Below are positions 19,938-31,033 of a stretch of 64,000 nt of DNA, piece by piece; position 1 is the first letter of the stretch; each line of letters starts with the position of its first letter. The notes under the pieces are model-generated. The model was not told where the DNA came from. It was given only the letters and a program-made list of their open reading frames with translations, and did not search any database. This DNA is from Sideroxydans sp. Lineage in GTDB: Bacteria > Pseudomonadota > Gammaproteobacteria > Burkholderiales > Gallionellaceae. The translations under genes and the position numbers were made by a program. The stretch spans positions 1 through 64,000 of the forward strand of contig VMTA01000015.1 of NCBI GenBank assembly GCA_013791855.1, in the 5' to 3' direction.

Positions 19938-22559
19938 TCACAACTTGGCTTTTGCCCAATCCGGCACGGAAGCCAAGGCCTTGGCCAGATGCTCGGGCTG
20001 CGTGCCGCCTGCCTGCGCCATATCCGGACGGCCACCGCCCTTGCCGCCGACCTGTTGCGCGACGAAGTTGACCAGCTCGCCGGCCTTCACTTTGGATGTT
20101 GCATCAGCCGTCACACCCGCGATCAGACTGACCTTGCCATCTGCCTCAGTTGCCAGAACTATTACGGCAGATTTCAGTTTGTCTTTAAGCTTGTCCATGG
20201 TCTCGCGCAACGTGGCGGCGTCCGCACCGTCCAGCTTGGCGGCCAGCACCTTCACACCGTTGAAATCCTGCGCCTGTGCGAGCAGTTCGTCGCCCTGCGC
20301 GGAAGCCAGTTTCGATTTCAGCGCGGCCAGTTCCTTCTCCAGCGACTTCACGTTATCCAAAATCTGCGTGATGCGTGCGGCAGCCTCCTGCGGTTGTGCC
20401 TTCACGGCATCGGCCACTTGTTGCAACTGCCATTCCTGCTGCTGCACCAGCGCCAGCGCGCCCTCGCCGGTCACCGCCTCGACACGACGCACACCTGCCG
20501 CCACACCGCTCTCGGCCACGATCTTGAACAAACCGATGTCGCCGGTGCGCTTCACGTGGGTACCGCCGCACAGTTCCTTGGAGCTGCCGATGGACAATAC
20601 GCGCACTTCGTCGCCGTACTTCTCGCCGAACAACATCATCGCGCCGGTCTTTTGAGCATCCTCTATGCCCATCACGCTGGCATCGGTCGCTCTGTTGGCG
20701 AGGATCTCGGCATTGACGATGGCTTCCACGCGGCGGATCTCGGCATCCGTCATCGGCTGGTTCTGCACGAAGTCGAAACGTGTCTTGTCGGGGTCGACTT
20801 GCGAGCCTTTCTGCTGCACGTGTGCGCCCAGCACTTCGCGCAAAGCCTTGTGCATCAGGTGTGTCACCGAATGGTTGCGCTCGGTGCGCGCGCGCGCCAG
20901 CATATCCACGCGCGCATTGACACCGTTGCCCACGGAGAGCTTGCCGGTCTTCACCACGCCGTGATGGCCGAACACGGCCGCCTGGATCTTCTGCGTATCT
21001 TCCACCGCAAAGATGCCATGCACGCTGCGCAACTCGCCACTGTCGCCCACCTGACCGCCGGATTCTGCATAGAACGGCGTGTCGTCCAACACCACCACGC
21101 CCAACTCGCCTTCAACCAGCTCGTTCACTTCCACGCCGTCCTTGTACAGCGCGAGCACGTTGCCTTTATGCTCCAGCGTGTCGTAACCGTGGAAGGTGGT
21201 GGCGGGACCGCTGTATTCCAGATTGGCCGCCATCTTGAACTTGCCGGCGGCGCGCGCCTGTTCCTTTTGGCGTGCCATGGCGGCATTGAATGCCGCATCG
21301 TCCACAGAGACATCGCGCTCACGGCAGATGTCGGCAGTCAGATCCAGCGGGAAGCCGTAAGTGTCATGCAGTTTGAATGCAGTCTCGCCGTTGAATAGTT
21401 TGACGCCGGCTTTTTCCATCTCGGCCAGTTCGGCTTCGAGGATCGCCATGCCGTGCTCGATGGTGGCGAAGAAGCGCTCCTCTTCCAGCTTCAGCACACC
21501 TTTTACGCGCACCTGCTCCGCGACCAGTTCTGGATAGGCGGTACCCATCTGCTCCACCAGATCGGGCACCATCTTGTAGAAGAACGCATCGCGCGCGCCC
21601 AGTTTGTAGCCGTGGCGGATGGCGCGGCGGATGATGCGGCGCAGCACGTAGCCGCGACCTTCATTGCCCGGGATCACACCGTCTGCGATGAGGAAGGAGC
21701 AGGCACGGATATGATCAGCCAGCACTTTCAGCGAAGGCGATTCCAGATCGGTACAGTGCGTCTCGCGTGCGGCAGCTTTGATCAGCGCCTGGAACAGATC
21801 GATCTCGTAGTTGGCATGCACATGCTGCAGCACCGCAGAGATACGCTCCAGCCCCATGCCGGTATCGACCGAGGGCTTGGGCAACGGATGCATCACGCCC
21901 GCTTCGTCGCGGTTGAACTGCATGAACACGTTGTTCCAGATCTCGATGTAGCGGTCGCCGTCTTCTTCGGGGGTACCGGGCAGTCCGCCGGGGATGTGTG
22001 CGCCGTGGTCGTAGAAGATCTCGGTGCACGGGCCGCAGGGGCCGGTGTCGCCCATCATCCAGAAGTTGTCGGAGGCGTAACGCGCGCCCTTGTTGTCGCC
22101 GATGCGGATCACGCGCTCGGCCGGTACGCCGACCTCCTTGGTCCAGATGTCGAAAGCCTCATCGTCCTCGGCATACACGGTGACGTAGAGCTTGTCTTTG
22201 GGCAGCTTGAATACCTCGGTCAGCAATTCCCAGGCGTACTTGATCGCATCCTGCTTGAAGTAGTCACCGAAGCTGAAGTTGCCCAGCATCTCGAAGAAAG
22301 TGTGGTGACGCGCGGTGTAGCCGACGTTCTCCAGATCGTTGTGCTTGCCGCCGGCGCGCACGCACTTCTGCGAAGAGGCAGCACGGGTATAGGGGCGCTT
22401 GTCGAAACCGAGGAACACATCCTTGAACTGATTCATGCCCGCATTGGTGAACAACAGCGTCGGGTCTTCATGCGGCACCAGCGAACTGGAGGCGACCACC
22501 GTGTGGCCCTTGGAGGCAAAATAGTCTAGAAATTTCTGGCGAATCTCGCTGCTTTTCAT
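19938..22559 (-). CDS. alaS: Alanyl-tRNA synthetase
   Basis: The 873-residue class II synthetase charges tRNA-Ala and edits mischarged tRNA. The N-terminal catalytic domain begins [50 protein letters not shown] and includes [18 protein letters not shown]. The editing domain has [26 protein letters not shown] and the zinc ligands in [14 protein letters not shown]. The C-terminal C-Ala region with [13 protein letters not shown]-like sequence is present ([17 protein letters not shown]). Length and order match the family. It lies downstream of recA-recX, an arrangement common in Proteobacteria. Confidence 0.97.
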   Translation of the reverse strand: MKSSEIRQKFLDYFASKGHTVVASSSLVPHEDPTLLFTNAGMNQFKDVFLGFDKRPYTRAASSQKCVRAGGKHNDLENVGYTARHHTFFEMLGNFSFGDYFKQDAIKYAWELLTEVFKLPKDKLYVTVYAEDDEAFDIWTKEVGVPAERVIRIGDNKGARYASDNFWMMGDTGPCGPCTEIFYDHGAHIPGGLPGTPEEDGDRYIEIWNNVFMQFNRDEAGVMHPLPKPSVDTGMGLERISAVLQHVHANYEIDLFQALIKAAARETHCTDLESPSLKVLADHIRACSFLIADGVIPGNEGRGYVLRRIIRRAIRHGYKLGARDAFFYKMVPDLVEQMGTAYPELVAEQVRVKGVLKLEEERFFATIEHGMAILEAELAEMEKAGVKLFNGETAFKLHDTYGFPLDLTADICRERDVSVDDAAFNAAMARQKEQARAAGKFKMAANLEYSGPATTFHGYDTLEHKGNVLALYKDGVEVNELVEGELGVVVLDDTPFYAESGGQVGDSGELRSVHGIFAVEDTQKIQAAVFGHHGVVKTGKLSVGNGVNARVDMLARARTERNHSVTHLMHKALREVLGAHVQQKGSQVDPDKTRFDFVQNQPMTDAEIRRVEAIVNAEILANRATDASVMGIEDAQKTGAMMLFGEKYGDEVRVLSIGSSKELCGGTHVKRTGDIGLFKIVAESGVAAGVRRVEAVTGEGALALVQQQEWQLQQVADAVKAQPQEAAARITQILDNVKSLEKELAALKSKLASAQGDELLAQAQDFNGVKVLAAKLDGADAATLRETMDKLKDKLKSAVIVLATEADGKVSLIAGVTADATSKVKAGELVNFVAQQVGGKGGGRPDMAQAGGTQPEHLAKALASVPDWAKAKL

Positions 22560-22583
22560 CTGGTCACCGCTGGCCGCAATCGT

Positions 22584-22611
22584 TCAATAAACACGCCGCC
22601 CCACGGGCGGC
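22584..22611 (-). terminator. Probable intrinsic terminator after recA-recX
   Basis: On the minus strand GCCGCCC and GGGCGGC form a 7-bp GC stem (plus-strand 22595-22611) with a 3-base loop, followed by GTGTTTATT. It sits between the recX stop and the alaS start and could separate the two transcripts. The T-run is short, so termination may be partial. Confidence 0.6.
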
Positions 22612-22658
22612 ATCACGGCGCGAATCATACCATTTGGCAAACAGTTAGGGCATGGCTA

Positions 22659-23132
22659 TCAGTCCTCGTCGGCCGGACTTGCGCCGGCGGATCTCAGGAC
22701 TTTGAGGATCACCTCGGTGGAGAATCCACGAGACTGCAGAAAACGCATCTGGCGGGATTTTTCCTTGGCATCTATGGGATATTTGCCGAACTTGCGCTGC
22801 CACACTTCACGCGCGGTTTGCAGTTCAGATGACTTGAGCTCGGGCATCGCTGCGGCGATCAATTCCTCGCCCACCCCGCGTTGCCTTAACTCGTGTGCGA
22901 TACGCTGGCTGCCGAATCGGCTGCGTTTGGCATCCACCAGTTGCGTGGCTGCGCGCGCATCGGAAAGCCAGTTGCGCTTTTCCAGTTCATCAAGCACTGC
23001 ATCGAGGTTTTCACCTTCCTGCACATGCGGCAGCAGTTTTTGCCACAGTTCGCCCCGGCTATGCTCGCGCCGCGCCAGATACTTCATGGCGCGGACACGC
23101 AGACTTAACTCAGGCTTCTTCGGCGACTTCAC
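22659..23132 (-). CDS. recX: Regulatory protein RecX
   Basis: RecX binds RecA filaments and limits recombinase activity. The protein is 157 residues if translation begins at the GTG at 23132, which lies inside the end of recA (23-base overlap). It reads [23 protein letters not shown] and continues with three-helix repeats ending [19 protein letters not shown], as in the family. No ATG gives a complete first repeat, so the GTG start with translational coupling to recA is inferred. The usual length is about 150 residues. Confidence 0.9.
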   Translation of the reverse strand: MKSPKKPELSLRVRAMKYLARREHSRGELWQKLLPHVQEGENLDAVLDELEKRNWLSDARAATQLVDAKRSRFGSQRIAHELRQRGVGEELIAAAMPELKSSELQTAREVWQRKFGKYPIDAKEKSRQMRFLQSRGFSTEVILKVLRSAGASPADED

Positions 23133-24135
23133 GGGTGCCCATGGCGTTGACGCCCAGCGCGGCACGCACCTTGTTCTCGATCTCGCGGGCGATGTCCGGA
23201 TTGTTGCGCAGGTACTCGCGCGCATTGTCCTTGCCCTGGCCGATCTTCTCGCCGTTGTAGGCATACCACGCGCCGGATTTCTCGACGATCTTGTGCTGCA
23301 CACCCAGTTCGACCACTTCGCCCTCGCGCGAGATGCCTTCCCAGTACAGGATGTCGAAATGTGCTTCCTTGAACGGCGGGGCGACCTTGTTCTTCACCAC
23401 TTTGACGCGGGTCTCGTTGCCGATGACCTCGTCGCCCTTCTTGATCGCGCCGGTACGGCGGATATCGAGGCGCACCGAGGCATAGAACTTGAGCGCGTTA
23501 CCGCCGGTGGTAGTCTCGGGGTTACCGAACATCACACCAATCTTCATACGGATCTGGTTGATGAAGATGACCAGTGTGTTGGAGCGTTTGATGTTGGCGG
23601 TGAGTTTGCGCAAGGCTTGCGACATCAGGCGCGCATGCAGACCCATCTGCGCATCGCCCATCTCGCCTTCGATCTCGGCACGCGGTGTGAGGGCGGCGAC
23701 CGAGTCGATCACCACCACATCGACCGAGCTGGAACGCACCAGCATGTCGGCGATCTCCAATGCCTGTTCGCCGTTGTCCGGTTGCGAGATAAGCAGGTCT
23801 TCCACGCGCACACCCAGCTTCTGTGCGTACTGCGGATCGAGCGCGTGTTCGGCGTCGATGAAAGCTGCCGTACCGCCCAGTTTCTGCATCTCGGCGATGA
23901 CTTGCAGGGTCAGTGTGGTCTTGCCGGAAGATTCCGGACCGTAGATCTCGACCACACGGCCGCGCGGCAGACCGCCGACGCCTAGCGCGATGTCCAGTCC
24001 CAGGGAGCCGGTGGACACCACTTCGATATCCTTGATCACCTCGCCCTCGCCCAGGCGCATGATCGAGCCCTTGCCGAATTGTTTTTCGATCTGGCTCAGT
24101 GCCGCAGCGAGAGCCTTGCTTTTGTTGTCATCCAT
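23110..24135 (-). CDS. recA: Recombinase RecA
   Basis: RecA forms filaments on single-stranded DNA, pairs homologous strands and triggers LexA self-cleavage. The 341-residue protein starts [29 protein letters not shown] and contains Walker [14 protein letters not shown], the MAW segment, [30 protein letters not shown] (L2 region) and an acidic-ending C terminus. AAGGAG lies 8 bases upstream of the ATG. The leader between pncC and recA contains a GAAC-N4-GTTC palindrome (24196-24207), a possible SOS operator, while no E. coli-type CTGT-N8-ACAG box is seen. Confidence 0.98.
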   Translation of the reverse strand: MDDNKSKALAAALSQIEKQFGKGSIMRLGEGEVIKDIEVVSTGSLGLDIALGVGGLPRGRVVEIYGPESSGKTTLTLQVIAEMQKLGGTAAFIDAEHALDPQYAQKLGVRVEDLLISQPDNGEQALEIADMLVRSSSVDVVVIDSVAALTPRAEIEGEMGDAQMGLHARLMSQALRKLTANIKRSNTLVIFINQIRMKIGVMFGNPETTTGGNALKFYASVRLDIRRTGAIKKGDEVIGNETRVKVVKNKVAPPFKEAHFDILYWEGISREGEVVELGVQHKIVEKSGAWYAYNGEKIGQGKDNAREYLRNNPDIAREIENKVRAALGVNAMGTREVAEEA

Positions 24136-24195
24136 GTTCGATCTCCTTGGGAAAATTTCGGAGCGGATTGTTGCACAAGGTTTTGGACTTGTACA

Positions 24196-24207
24196 GAACG
24201 TTCGTTC
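24196..24207. promoter_or_regulatory. Candidate operator GAAC-N4-GTTC upstream of recA
   Basis: GAACGTTCGTTC lies about 60 bases upstream of the recA start, beside the end of pncC. It matches the GAAC-N4-GTTC palindrome used by Gram-positive LexA boxes but not the gammaproteobacterial CTGT-N8-ACAG form. The position suits SOS control, but use by this organism's LexA is only inferred. Confidence 0.3.
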
Positions 24208-24212
24208 TTTTT

Positions 24213-24704
24213 TTATGCAAGAAGGGTATTTGGGGTCAGCCGCTCGAGTATGCCCTGCAACGCCACACGCACCGCCTGCGCTCTCACCTCGTCCCGATCG
24301 CCCGAGAACCGGTGGCGTAGCGCTGTCGTGACGCCGTCGGCGAGCGCCCAAGCGAACCACACCGTACCGACCGGCTTGTCCGGCGTACCGCCGTCAGGGC
24401 CGGCGATGCCGCTCACTGCCAGCGACACCTGCGCCGTACTGTTACGCAGTGCGCCTTCCGCCATCTCGCGCACGACGGCCTCCGACACCGCGCCATAGGC
24501 GATCAGCGTGGCTTCCTGCACGCCCAGCATCTGTTGCTTGGAAAGGTTGGAATAGGTGACGAAGCCGCGCTCGAACCAGGCTGAACTGCCGGAGACGCTG
24601 GTGACCGCTTGCGCGATGCCGCCGCCGGTACAGGATTCTGCCGTCGCCAGCATCATGCCGTGCGACTTGAGCGCTGCACCGACTTGTGTGGAAAGATCAT
24701 GCAT
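24213..24704 (-). CDS. pncC: Nicotinamide-nucleotide amidase (CinA C-terminal family)
   Basis: PncC deamidates NMN to nicotinic acid mononucleotide in the pyridine-nucleotide salvage cycle. The 163-residue protein is the stand-alone CinA C-terminal domain: [36 protein letters not shown] near the N terminus, [24 protein letters not shown] in the middle. The N-terminal molybdopterin-like domain of full CinA is absent. It is upstream of recA, a frequent placement in Proteobacteria, and downstream of metZ across a long inverted repeat. Confidence 0.93.
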   Translation of the reverse strand: MHDLSTQVGAALKSHGMMLATAESCTGGGIAQAVTSVSGSSAWFERGFVTYSNLSKQQMLGVQEATLIAYGAVSEAVVREMAEGALRNSTAQVSLAVSGIAGPDGGTPDKPVGTVWFAWALADGVTTALRHRFSGDRDEVRAQAVRVALQGILERLTPNTLLA

Positions 24705-24726
24705 TTCTTAAACACCTTAAAACCTA

Positions 24727-24812
24727 TTAGCCACAGAGATCACAGAGTACACAGAGAAAGCCGTGTATGCGAAGCCTTGTTTCTCTGTGGTCTCTGTGTC
24801 CTCTGTGGCTAA
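24727..24812. repeat. Long imperfect inverted repeat built of CACAGAG units
   Basis: Two 33-base arms, 24727-24759 and 24780-24812, are reverse complements except for 4 mismatches, with a 20-base loop. Each arm contains three copies of CACAGAG spaced 9 bases apart. It fills the gap between the metZ stop and pncC. Elements with this CACAGAG sequence are known as dispersed intergenic palindromes in many genomes. Here it could form a stable RNA hairpin at the end of the metZ transcript. Confidence 0.8.
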
Positions 24813-24820
24813 AATTGTTT

Positions 24821-25993
24821 TCAGTTCAGTCCGCGCGCAATGTCGTTCTGGATATCGACCACCGCCTCCAGCCCGACCGCGATGCGGATCAAGCCCTCGG
24901 TGATGCCGGCCGCCGCGCGTGCTTCAGGCGTGATGCGTGCATGGGTGGTGGTGGCCGGATGGGTGATGGTGGTCTTGGTGTCACCCAGGTTGGCGGTGAT
25001 GGACAACAGTTTCGTGTTGTCGATCACCTTCCACGCAGCCTCCTTACCGCCTTTCACTTCGAAAGCGACGATGCCGCCGCCGCTCTTCTGCTGCTGCATC
25101 GCCAGCGCATGCTGCGGGTGCGAAAGCAGGCCGGGGTAGTACACGCGCGCCACGTTAGGCTGCTGCTCCAGCCACTGCGCCAGTTGCAAGGCATTGGCGC
25201 TGTGTGCATCCATGCGCAGCTTGAGCGTTTCCAGCCCCTTGAGGAACACCCATGCGTTGAACGCGCTCATGGTCGGCCCTGCGGTGCGCAGGAAGCCGTA
25301 CACCGGCTCCATCAGTTTCTTACTGCCCAGCACCGCACCGCCCAGCACACGGCCCTGCCCGTCGATGTATTTCGTGGCGGAATGGATGACGATGTCCGCG
25401 CCCAGCTCCAGCGGGCGTTGCAGGATGGGCGTACAGAAACAGTTGTCCACCGCCAGCAGCGCGCCGCATCCCTTGGCCACCGCCGCGATGGCCGCGATAT
25501 CGGAGATCTCGGTCAGCGGGTTGGAGGGCGTCTCCAGAAAGAACAGTTTCGTGTTCGGGCACACCGCCGCTTCCCACTCCGTAACATCGGTCGCCGAGAC
25601 ATAGGTCGTCTCCACGCCGAACTTCTTGAAGTAGTTGTTGAACAGATTGATGGTCGAACCGAACATGCTGCGCGAGGCGACGACATGGTCACCCGCTTTC
25701 AGCAAACCCATGCAGCAGGAGAGGATGGCAGCCATACCGGACGAGGTCGCCACACACTGCTCCGCGCCTTCCAGCGCGGCCAATCTCTCCTCGAACATAC
25801 TCGTCGTGGGATTGGTGAAGCGTGCGTAGATATTGCCCGGCTCTTCGCCGATGAAGCGTCGGGCGGCTTGTGCGGCGTTGTCAAAAGTGAAACTCGAGGT
25901 CAGGAACATCGCTTCGCTATGCTCATGGAACTGGGTTTGCACCCCGCCCGCACGTACGGACAGCGTCTCGAGTTGGTATTCGTTGTCAGACAT
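24821..25993 (-). CDS. metZ: O-succinylhomoserine sulfhydrylase
   Basis: MetZ makes homocysteine directly from O-succinylhomoserine and sulfide in the methionine pathway. The 390-residue protein is a Cys/Met-metabolism PLP enzyme: YARFTNPTTSMFEERLAALEGAE, LFFLETPSNPLTEISDI, the PLP lysine in IHSATKYIDGQGRVLGG, and ITANLGDTKTTITHPATTTHA. The second of two adjacent ATGs (25993) is chosen because GGAGG lies 5 bases upstream. Its leader carries a SAM-II riboswitch with terminator, fitting a methionine-biosynthesis role. Homologues in other Betaproteobacteria also follow purF. Confidence 0.93.
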   Translation of the reverse strand: MSDNEYQLETLSVRAGGVQTQFHEHSEAMFLTSSFTFDNAAQAARRFIGEEPGNIYARFTNPTTSMFEERLAALEGAEQCVATSSGMAAILSCCMGLLKAGDHVVASRSMFGSTINLFNNYFKKFGVETTYVSATDVTEWEAAVCPNTKLFFLETPSNPLTEISDIAAIAAVAKGCGALLAVDNCFCTPILQRPLELGADIVIHSATKYIDGQGRVLGGAVLGSKKLMEPVYGFLRTAGPTMSAFNAWVFLKGLETLKLRMDAHSANALQLAQWLEQQPNVARVYYPGLLSHPQHALAMQQQKSGGGIVAFEVKGGKEAAWKVIDNTKLLSITANLGDTKTTITHPATTTHARITPEARAAAGITEGLIRIAVGLEAVVDIQNDIARGLN

Positions 25994-26027
25994 CATCACC
26001 TCCCGCGCGGCCGTTCGCACGCGCAAC

Positions 26028-26061
26028 AAAAAACCCGGAAAGCTTGACGCTAAACCGGGTT
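26028..26061 (-). terminator. Riboswitch-controlled intrinsic terminator of metZ leader
   Basis: In the transcript AACCCGG (26061-26055) pairs with CCGGGTT (26038-26032) and a run of six T ends at 26028. The first arm is also needed for a competing anti-terminator, GCTAAAGCGGG (26074-26064) with CCCGGTTTAGC (26059-26049). The two structures exclude each other, as expected for an attenuator. Confidence 0.8.
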
Positions 26062-26063
26062 CG

Positions 26064-26117
26064 CCCGCTTTAGCTGAATTTGTATAGCGCCCGCAAGCTG
26101 TTCCTCAAATCGGCGCA
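26064..26117 (-). ncRNA. SAM-II (SAM-alpha) riboswitch aptamer
   Basis: The leader RNA of metZ reads GCGCC, then GATTTGAGG, a GCTTGC stretch, GGCGC closing P1, then ACAAAT and CAGCTAAAG-GGG. Stem P1 is GCGCC/GGCGC. The loop GATTTG pairs with CAAAT as the pseudoknot, and GCTAAA follows, the order that defines SAM-II riboswitches in front of metA, metX and metZ. Binding of S-adenosylmethionine should hold GCTAAAG in the aptamer, stop the anti-terminator forming and let the terminator at 26028-26061 act. Identified by eye against the known consensus; an Rfam covariance search would confirm it. Confidence 0.82.
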
Positions 26118-26122
26118 GGTGG

Positions 26123-26152
26123 AAAGTAGCACTCCCCGCCTTGCTTCGTCAA
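26123..26152 (-). promoter_or_regulatory. Probable metZ promoter
   Basis: On the minus strand TTGACG (26152-26147), an 18-base spacer, and TACTTT (26128-26123) with an upstream TG (extended -10). Transcription would start near 26116, at the first base of the SAM-II aptamer. It begins immediately after the purF stop codon, so metZ can be expressed apart from purF. Confidence 0.6.
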
Positions 26153-26153
26153 C

Positions 26154-27680
<1,527 letters not shown>

Positions 27681-27715
27681 ATCGTTTTCCGTTTCCTGTG
27701 AATTTAATCGTTCGT

Positions 27716-28195
27716 TCAGCGTTGCGCTGTCTGCGTCGGCAGATAGTCGCGTGCGTACAGCGCGGCCTGACGCAGCGGCTTGCTGGTCCATGCATCCTTC
27801 CACCAGCGTTTTTCCGGCAGACTGGTCAGACCGCCTATCCATACCAGTGCGAGCACCACCAGCAGTCCGCGCAGCACACCGAACATGACGCCGAATTTCC
27901 CGTCCAGCCCGCCGAGTCCGGCGAACTTGGTCAGCTTGGACAGCAACCATGCGAATACTGCAGCCACGATCAGCGTCACCACGAATACCAGCGCAAAGGC
28001 CACTGCAGAGCGGATCGCTTCCACCGTGATCGCCTCGGGGATATACGGCAAGGCCTGGTCCGAAAAAGTGCTCGCCGCGATATAGGCCGCGATCCAGCCC
28101 AGCAACGAGAACAATTCATACATAAAACCGCGCCACCAACCCAGCAACGCCGACAACACAATGACCACCAGTACGGCAATATCAAAGAACGACAT
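27716..28195 (-). CDS. cvpA: CvpA family inner-membrane protein
   Basis: A 159-residue protein with four predicted membrane helices and the family N terminus [39 protein letters not shown]. CvpA is named for colicin V production and has since been linked to envelope homeostasis. Its transport substrate is uncertain. Placement directly before purF is the same as in E. coli. The gene starts 4 bases after the SPOR-domain gene stops. Confidence 0.9.
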   Translation of the reverse strand: MSFFDIAVLVVIVLSALLGWWRGFMYELFSLLGWIAAYIAASTFSDQALPYIPEAITVEAIRSAVAFALVFVVTLIVAAVFAWLLSKLTKFAGLGGLDGKFGVMFGVLRGLLVVLALVWIGGLTSLPEKRWWKDAWTSKPLRQAALYARDYLPTQTAQR

Positions 28196-28199
28196 GCAC

Positions 28200-28808
28200 T
28201 TATTCCGGATTGATCACGTTGGGTTGCAGGCCGATAGCCTCCAGTTTTAACTTTGCCTTCTCTGCCGCTTCACGGGAAGGATAGTCTCCCACGCGCACGC
28301 GCAGCATGCCGGCGACCTTCTCGGTATAAGCCGGAAAGCCGCGTTTCTTCAGATTGTCGAGCATCTGGCGTCCGGCGTCTTCACGCGAATAGGCACCGAC
28401 TTGCAACACCCAACCTGACGGCGGCGCAGTCTTCTTGGCGGCAACGGTCTTGCTTGCGGTTTGCACCGGCTGCACCACCTTGGGTGTTGCCGGCGCTGCC
28501 ACCTTGGGCTCGACGGGAGCAGTTTTGACAGCGACAGGCACTTCGGCTGGTGCAGGGATAGTAGTGGACACAGTGCTGGCTACAGGCTCCACCGGCTGGT
28601 CGACTTTCACCTCAGGGCGGAATTCGGGCACTTCAGTCTTGTCCGGGATGCGCAACTCGATGTTGCCCACGTTCACATCCGGCTCGCTGTCGAACACCAT
28701 GGGCAGGAAGATGACGATGCCCAGCATCAGTGCCACGGCACCGATCAGGCGATGCCGTGCCTGCCTCTTTAACTTGAATTCTTCGTCCGTATTGATCTGT
28801 TTGGCCAT
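28200..28808 (-). CDS. SPOR-domain protein (DedD-like)
   Basis: A 202-residue inner-membrane protein: short cytoplasmic start, one transmembrane helix (about residues 23-42, LIGAVALMLGIVIFLPMVF), a Pro/Val/Ala-rich periplasmic linker, and a C-terminal SPOR domain (GWVLQVGAYSREDAGRQMLDNLKKRGFPAYTEKVAGMLRVRVGDYPSREAAEKAKLKLEAIGL). SPOR domains bind denuded septal peptidoglycan, so a cell-division role like that of DedD is expected. The folC-dedD-cvpA-purF order matches E. coli. Confidence 0.9.
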   Translation of the reverse strand: MAKQINTDEEFKLKRQARHRLIGAVALMLGIVIFLPMVFDSEPDVNVGNIELRIPDKTEVPEFRPEVKVDQPVEPVASTVSTTIPAPAEVPVAVKTAPVEPKVAAPATPKVVQPVQTASKTVAAKKTAPPSGWVLQVGAYSREDAGRQMLDNLKKRGFPAYTEKVAGMLRVRVGDYPSREAAEKAKLKLEAIGLQPNVINPE

Positions 28809-28825
28809 GGTGAATACCGGAATAC

Positions 28826-30091
28826 TCAGTTAACGCGCACTTTGCGCAGTTGCATCACTTCCGCCACTGTGTAGAAGGAACCGAGGGCCGCGATTCTATC
28901 ATTTTCACCCGCCCGATTGCTGGCCTCATTCAGCGCATTTTCAATGGATCCACAGTCGACCACCTCTCCGCGCACCGGCAATCCAAGCATCACTTGCAGC
29001 AATTCAGCGGAAGTAGCACCGCGGGGCGCATCGATGCCGGCGACCAGCCACACATCGACCTGCGCATCCAGTGCCCGCACCACACCGGCCATATCCTTAT
29101 CCTTGAGCATGGCAAGTATGGCGAACGTCCTCGCGGGCGGCATATCTGCAAGATTCTTTGCCAGCGAACGTGCCGCATGGGGGTTGTGCGCCACATCCAG
29201 TATCCATTGCGGCTTGCCGGGTATGAACTGAAAGCGTCCCGCCAGTTCGACTTCGACCAGACCGCGTCTGACCGCTTCCATGCTTACCGGCATGCGATCT
29301 TTCAGCACATCCAGTGCCGCCAGCACCGCACTGGCATTCTGCAACTGGAAGGCACCGCGCAAGGCCGGATACGGCAAGGCACTACGCCCGCCGACCTTGC
29401 CGAAATGATCCCACTGCCCCTGATGCGCACGCGGTCCGAAATCCGCGCCGATGCACCATAGCTCTGCCCCGATCTGCTGCGCATGCGCACGCAAAACGGG
29501 CGGCACATCGCTGTCGGCACAGATCGCTACCTTGCCTTGACGGAAGATTCCGGCTTTCTCGAAAGCGATCTGTTCGCGTGTATCACCCAGATAATCGGTG
29601 TGATCGATGTCGACACTGGTCACGATCGCCACATCCGCATCGAACAGATTCACCGCATCCAGTCTTCCGCCCAGCCCCACTTCAAGGATGGCGACATCCA
29701 CTTTGTGCGCGATGAAGCATTGCATCGCGGCCAGCGTGCCGAATTCGAAATAGGTCAGTTCAGTATCACCCCGTGCTTGCTCTATCGCTTCGAACGAGGC
29801 GCACAACTCGGCATCGCTCGCCTGTTGCTTGGCGATACGCACACGCTCGTTGTATCGCAACAGATGCGGCGAGGTGTAACAGCCCACCTTGTAGCCCGCC
29901 GCATGCAGGATGGACTCCAGCATCGCGCACACCGAGCCTTTGCCGTTGGTGCCGCCGACGACGATGACAGGAAAGTCAGGGGCCAGATCGAGTCGTTGTT
30001 TGACTTGCACCACGCGCTCCAGACCGAGCGCGATGGTTTTGGGATGCAGGGATTCGAGGTGGGTCAGCCAGTCGGCTAGGGATTTAGGCAT
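28826..30091 (-). CDS. folC: Bifunctional folylpolyglutamate synthase/dihydrofolate synthase
   Basis: FolC adds glutamate to dihydropteroate and extends folate polyglutamate tails. The 421-residue Mur-ligase-type protein carries the ATP P-loop VVGGTNGKGSVCAMLESILHAAGYKVGCYTSPHLLRYNERVRI, the metal/folate region VAILEVGLGGRLDAVNLFDADVAIVTSVDIDHTDYLGDT with the usual Lys later (AFEKAGIFRQGKVAIC), and the C-terminal domain ILDVAHNPHAARSLAKNL. It lies between accD and the SPOR-domain gene as in many Proteobacteria. Confidence 0.95.
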   Translation of the reverse strand: MPKSLADWLTHLESLHPKTIALGLERVVQVKQRLDLAPDFPVIVVGGTNGKGSVCAMLESILHAAGYKVGCYTSPHLLRYNERVRIAKQQASDAELCASFEAIEQARGDTELTYFEFGTLAAMQCFIAHKVDVAILEVGLGGRLDAVNLFDADVAIVTSVDIDHTDYLGDTREQIAFEKAGIFRQGKVAICADSDVPPVLRAHAQQIGAELWCIGADFGPRAHQGQWDHFGKVGGRSALPYPALRGAFQLQNASAVLAALDVLKDRMPVSMEAVRRGLVEVELAGRFQFIPGKPQWILDVAHNPHAARSLAKNLADMPPARTFAILAMLKDKDMAGVVRALDAQVDVWLVAGIDAPRGATSAELLQVMLGLPVRGEVVDCGSIENALNEASNRAGENDRIAALGSFYTVAEVMQLRKVRVN

Positions 30092-30145
30092 TTCTGTACT
30101 GGCAAAAGAACGGCCGACAGGGATGTCGGCCGTTGATACTGAAGA

Positions 30146-31030
30146 TTACGCCGCCTCCAGCTTCGCTACGGCATCCTGTTTGGTCAACAGGGTGATCAGT
30201 GTCGCCAGTTGATCGCGCATCTGGCGACGGTCGACGATCATGTCGATGGCACCATGCTCGAGCAGGAACTCGGCGCGCTGAAAACCGTCAGGCAGGGTCT
30301 CGCGTACGGTCTGCTGGATCACGCGCGCACCTGCGAATCCGATCAATGCGCCGGGCTCGGCGATGACCACGTCACCCAGGAAAGCGAAACTGGCCGAGAC
30401 ACCGCCCATGGTCGGATCGGTCAGCACGGAGATGAACGGCAGTTTGGCTTCGCTCAACTGCGTGAGCGCAGCGCTGGTCTTGGCCATCTGCATCAGCGAC
30501 AGCAGACCTTCCTGCATGCGCGCGCCGCCGCTGGCGGAAAAACAGATGAAGGGGCATTGCTGCTCCAGCGCGACTTGCACACCGCGCACGAAACGCTCGC
30601 CGACGACGGAACCCATCGAGCCGCCCATGAAGTTGAACTCGAACGAGGCTGCCACAACGGGCAAGGCATGGATGCTGCCTTGCAGCACGATCAGCGCATC
30701 GTCCTCGTCGGTCTTCTTCTTGGCTTCGACCAGGCGGTCGCTGTATTTCTTCTGATCCTTGAACTTCAGGGTATCGACCGACAACACCTCGGAGCCGATC
30801 TCGAAGCGGCCTTCGCTATCCAGCAGCCAGTTCAGACGCGCGCGCGCAGTGATGCGGTGATGGTGATTGCATTTCGGGCAGACGCTATGGTTCTTTTCCA
30901 GATCGGCGTGATACAGCACGGCCTGACATTCAGGACACTTGAACCACAAGCCTTCCGGCACGTTCTTCTTGGCATCCTCGCCTTCACGGCGCTTGATCTT
31001 CGGCGGCAACAGCTTTTGGAACCATCCCAT
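30146..31030 (-). CDS. accD: Acetyl-CoA carboxylase carboxyltransferase subunit beta
   Basis: AccD with AccA transfers carboxyl from biotin to acetyl-CoA, the first step of fatty acid synthesis. The 294-residue protein starts [13 protein letters not shown] and has the N-terminal zinc ribbon ([27 protein letters not shown]), then the crotonase-like core with [51 protein letters not shown] and [37 protein letters not shown]. Length and domains are complete. It follows trpA after 3 bases in the usual trpFBA-accD-folC order. Confidence 0.97.
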   Translation of the reverse strand: MGWFQKLLPPKIKRREGEDAKKNVPEGLWFKCPECQAVLYHADLEKNHSVCPKCNHHHRITARARLNWLLDSEGRFEIGSEVLSVDTLKFKDQKKYSDRLVEAKKKTDEDDALIVLQGSIHALPVVAASFEFNFMGGSMGSVVGERFVRGVQVALEQQCPFICFSASGGARMQEGLLSLMQMAKTSAALTQLSEAKLPFISVLTDPTMGGVSASFAFLGDVVIAEPGALIGFAGARVIQQTVRETLPDGFQRAEFLLEHGAIDMIVDRRQMRDQLATLITLLTKQDAVAKLEAA

Positions 31031-31033
31031 GAT

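Noticed and set aside
24136-24212. E. coli-type LexA box (CTGT-N8-ACAG) upstream of recA
   Set aside because: A single ACAG half is present but the paired CTGT at the right spacing is not.
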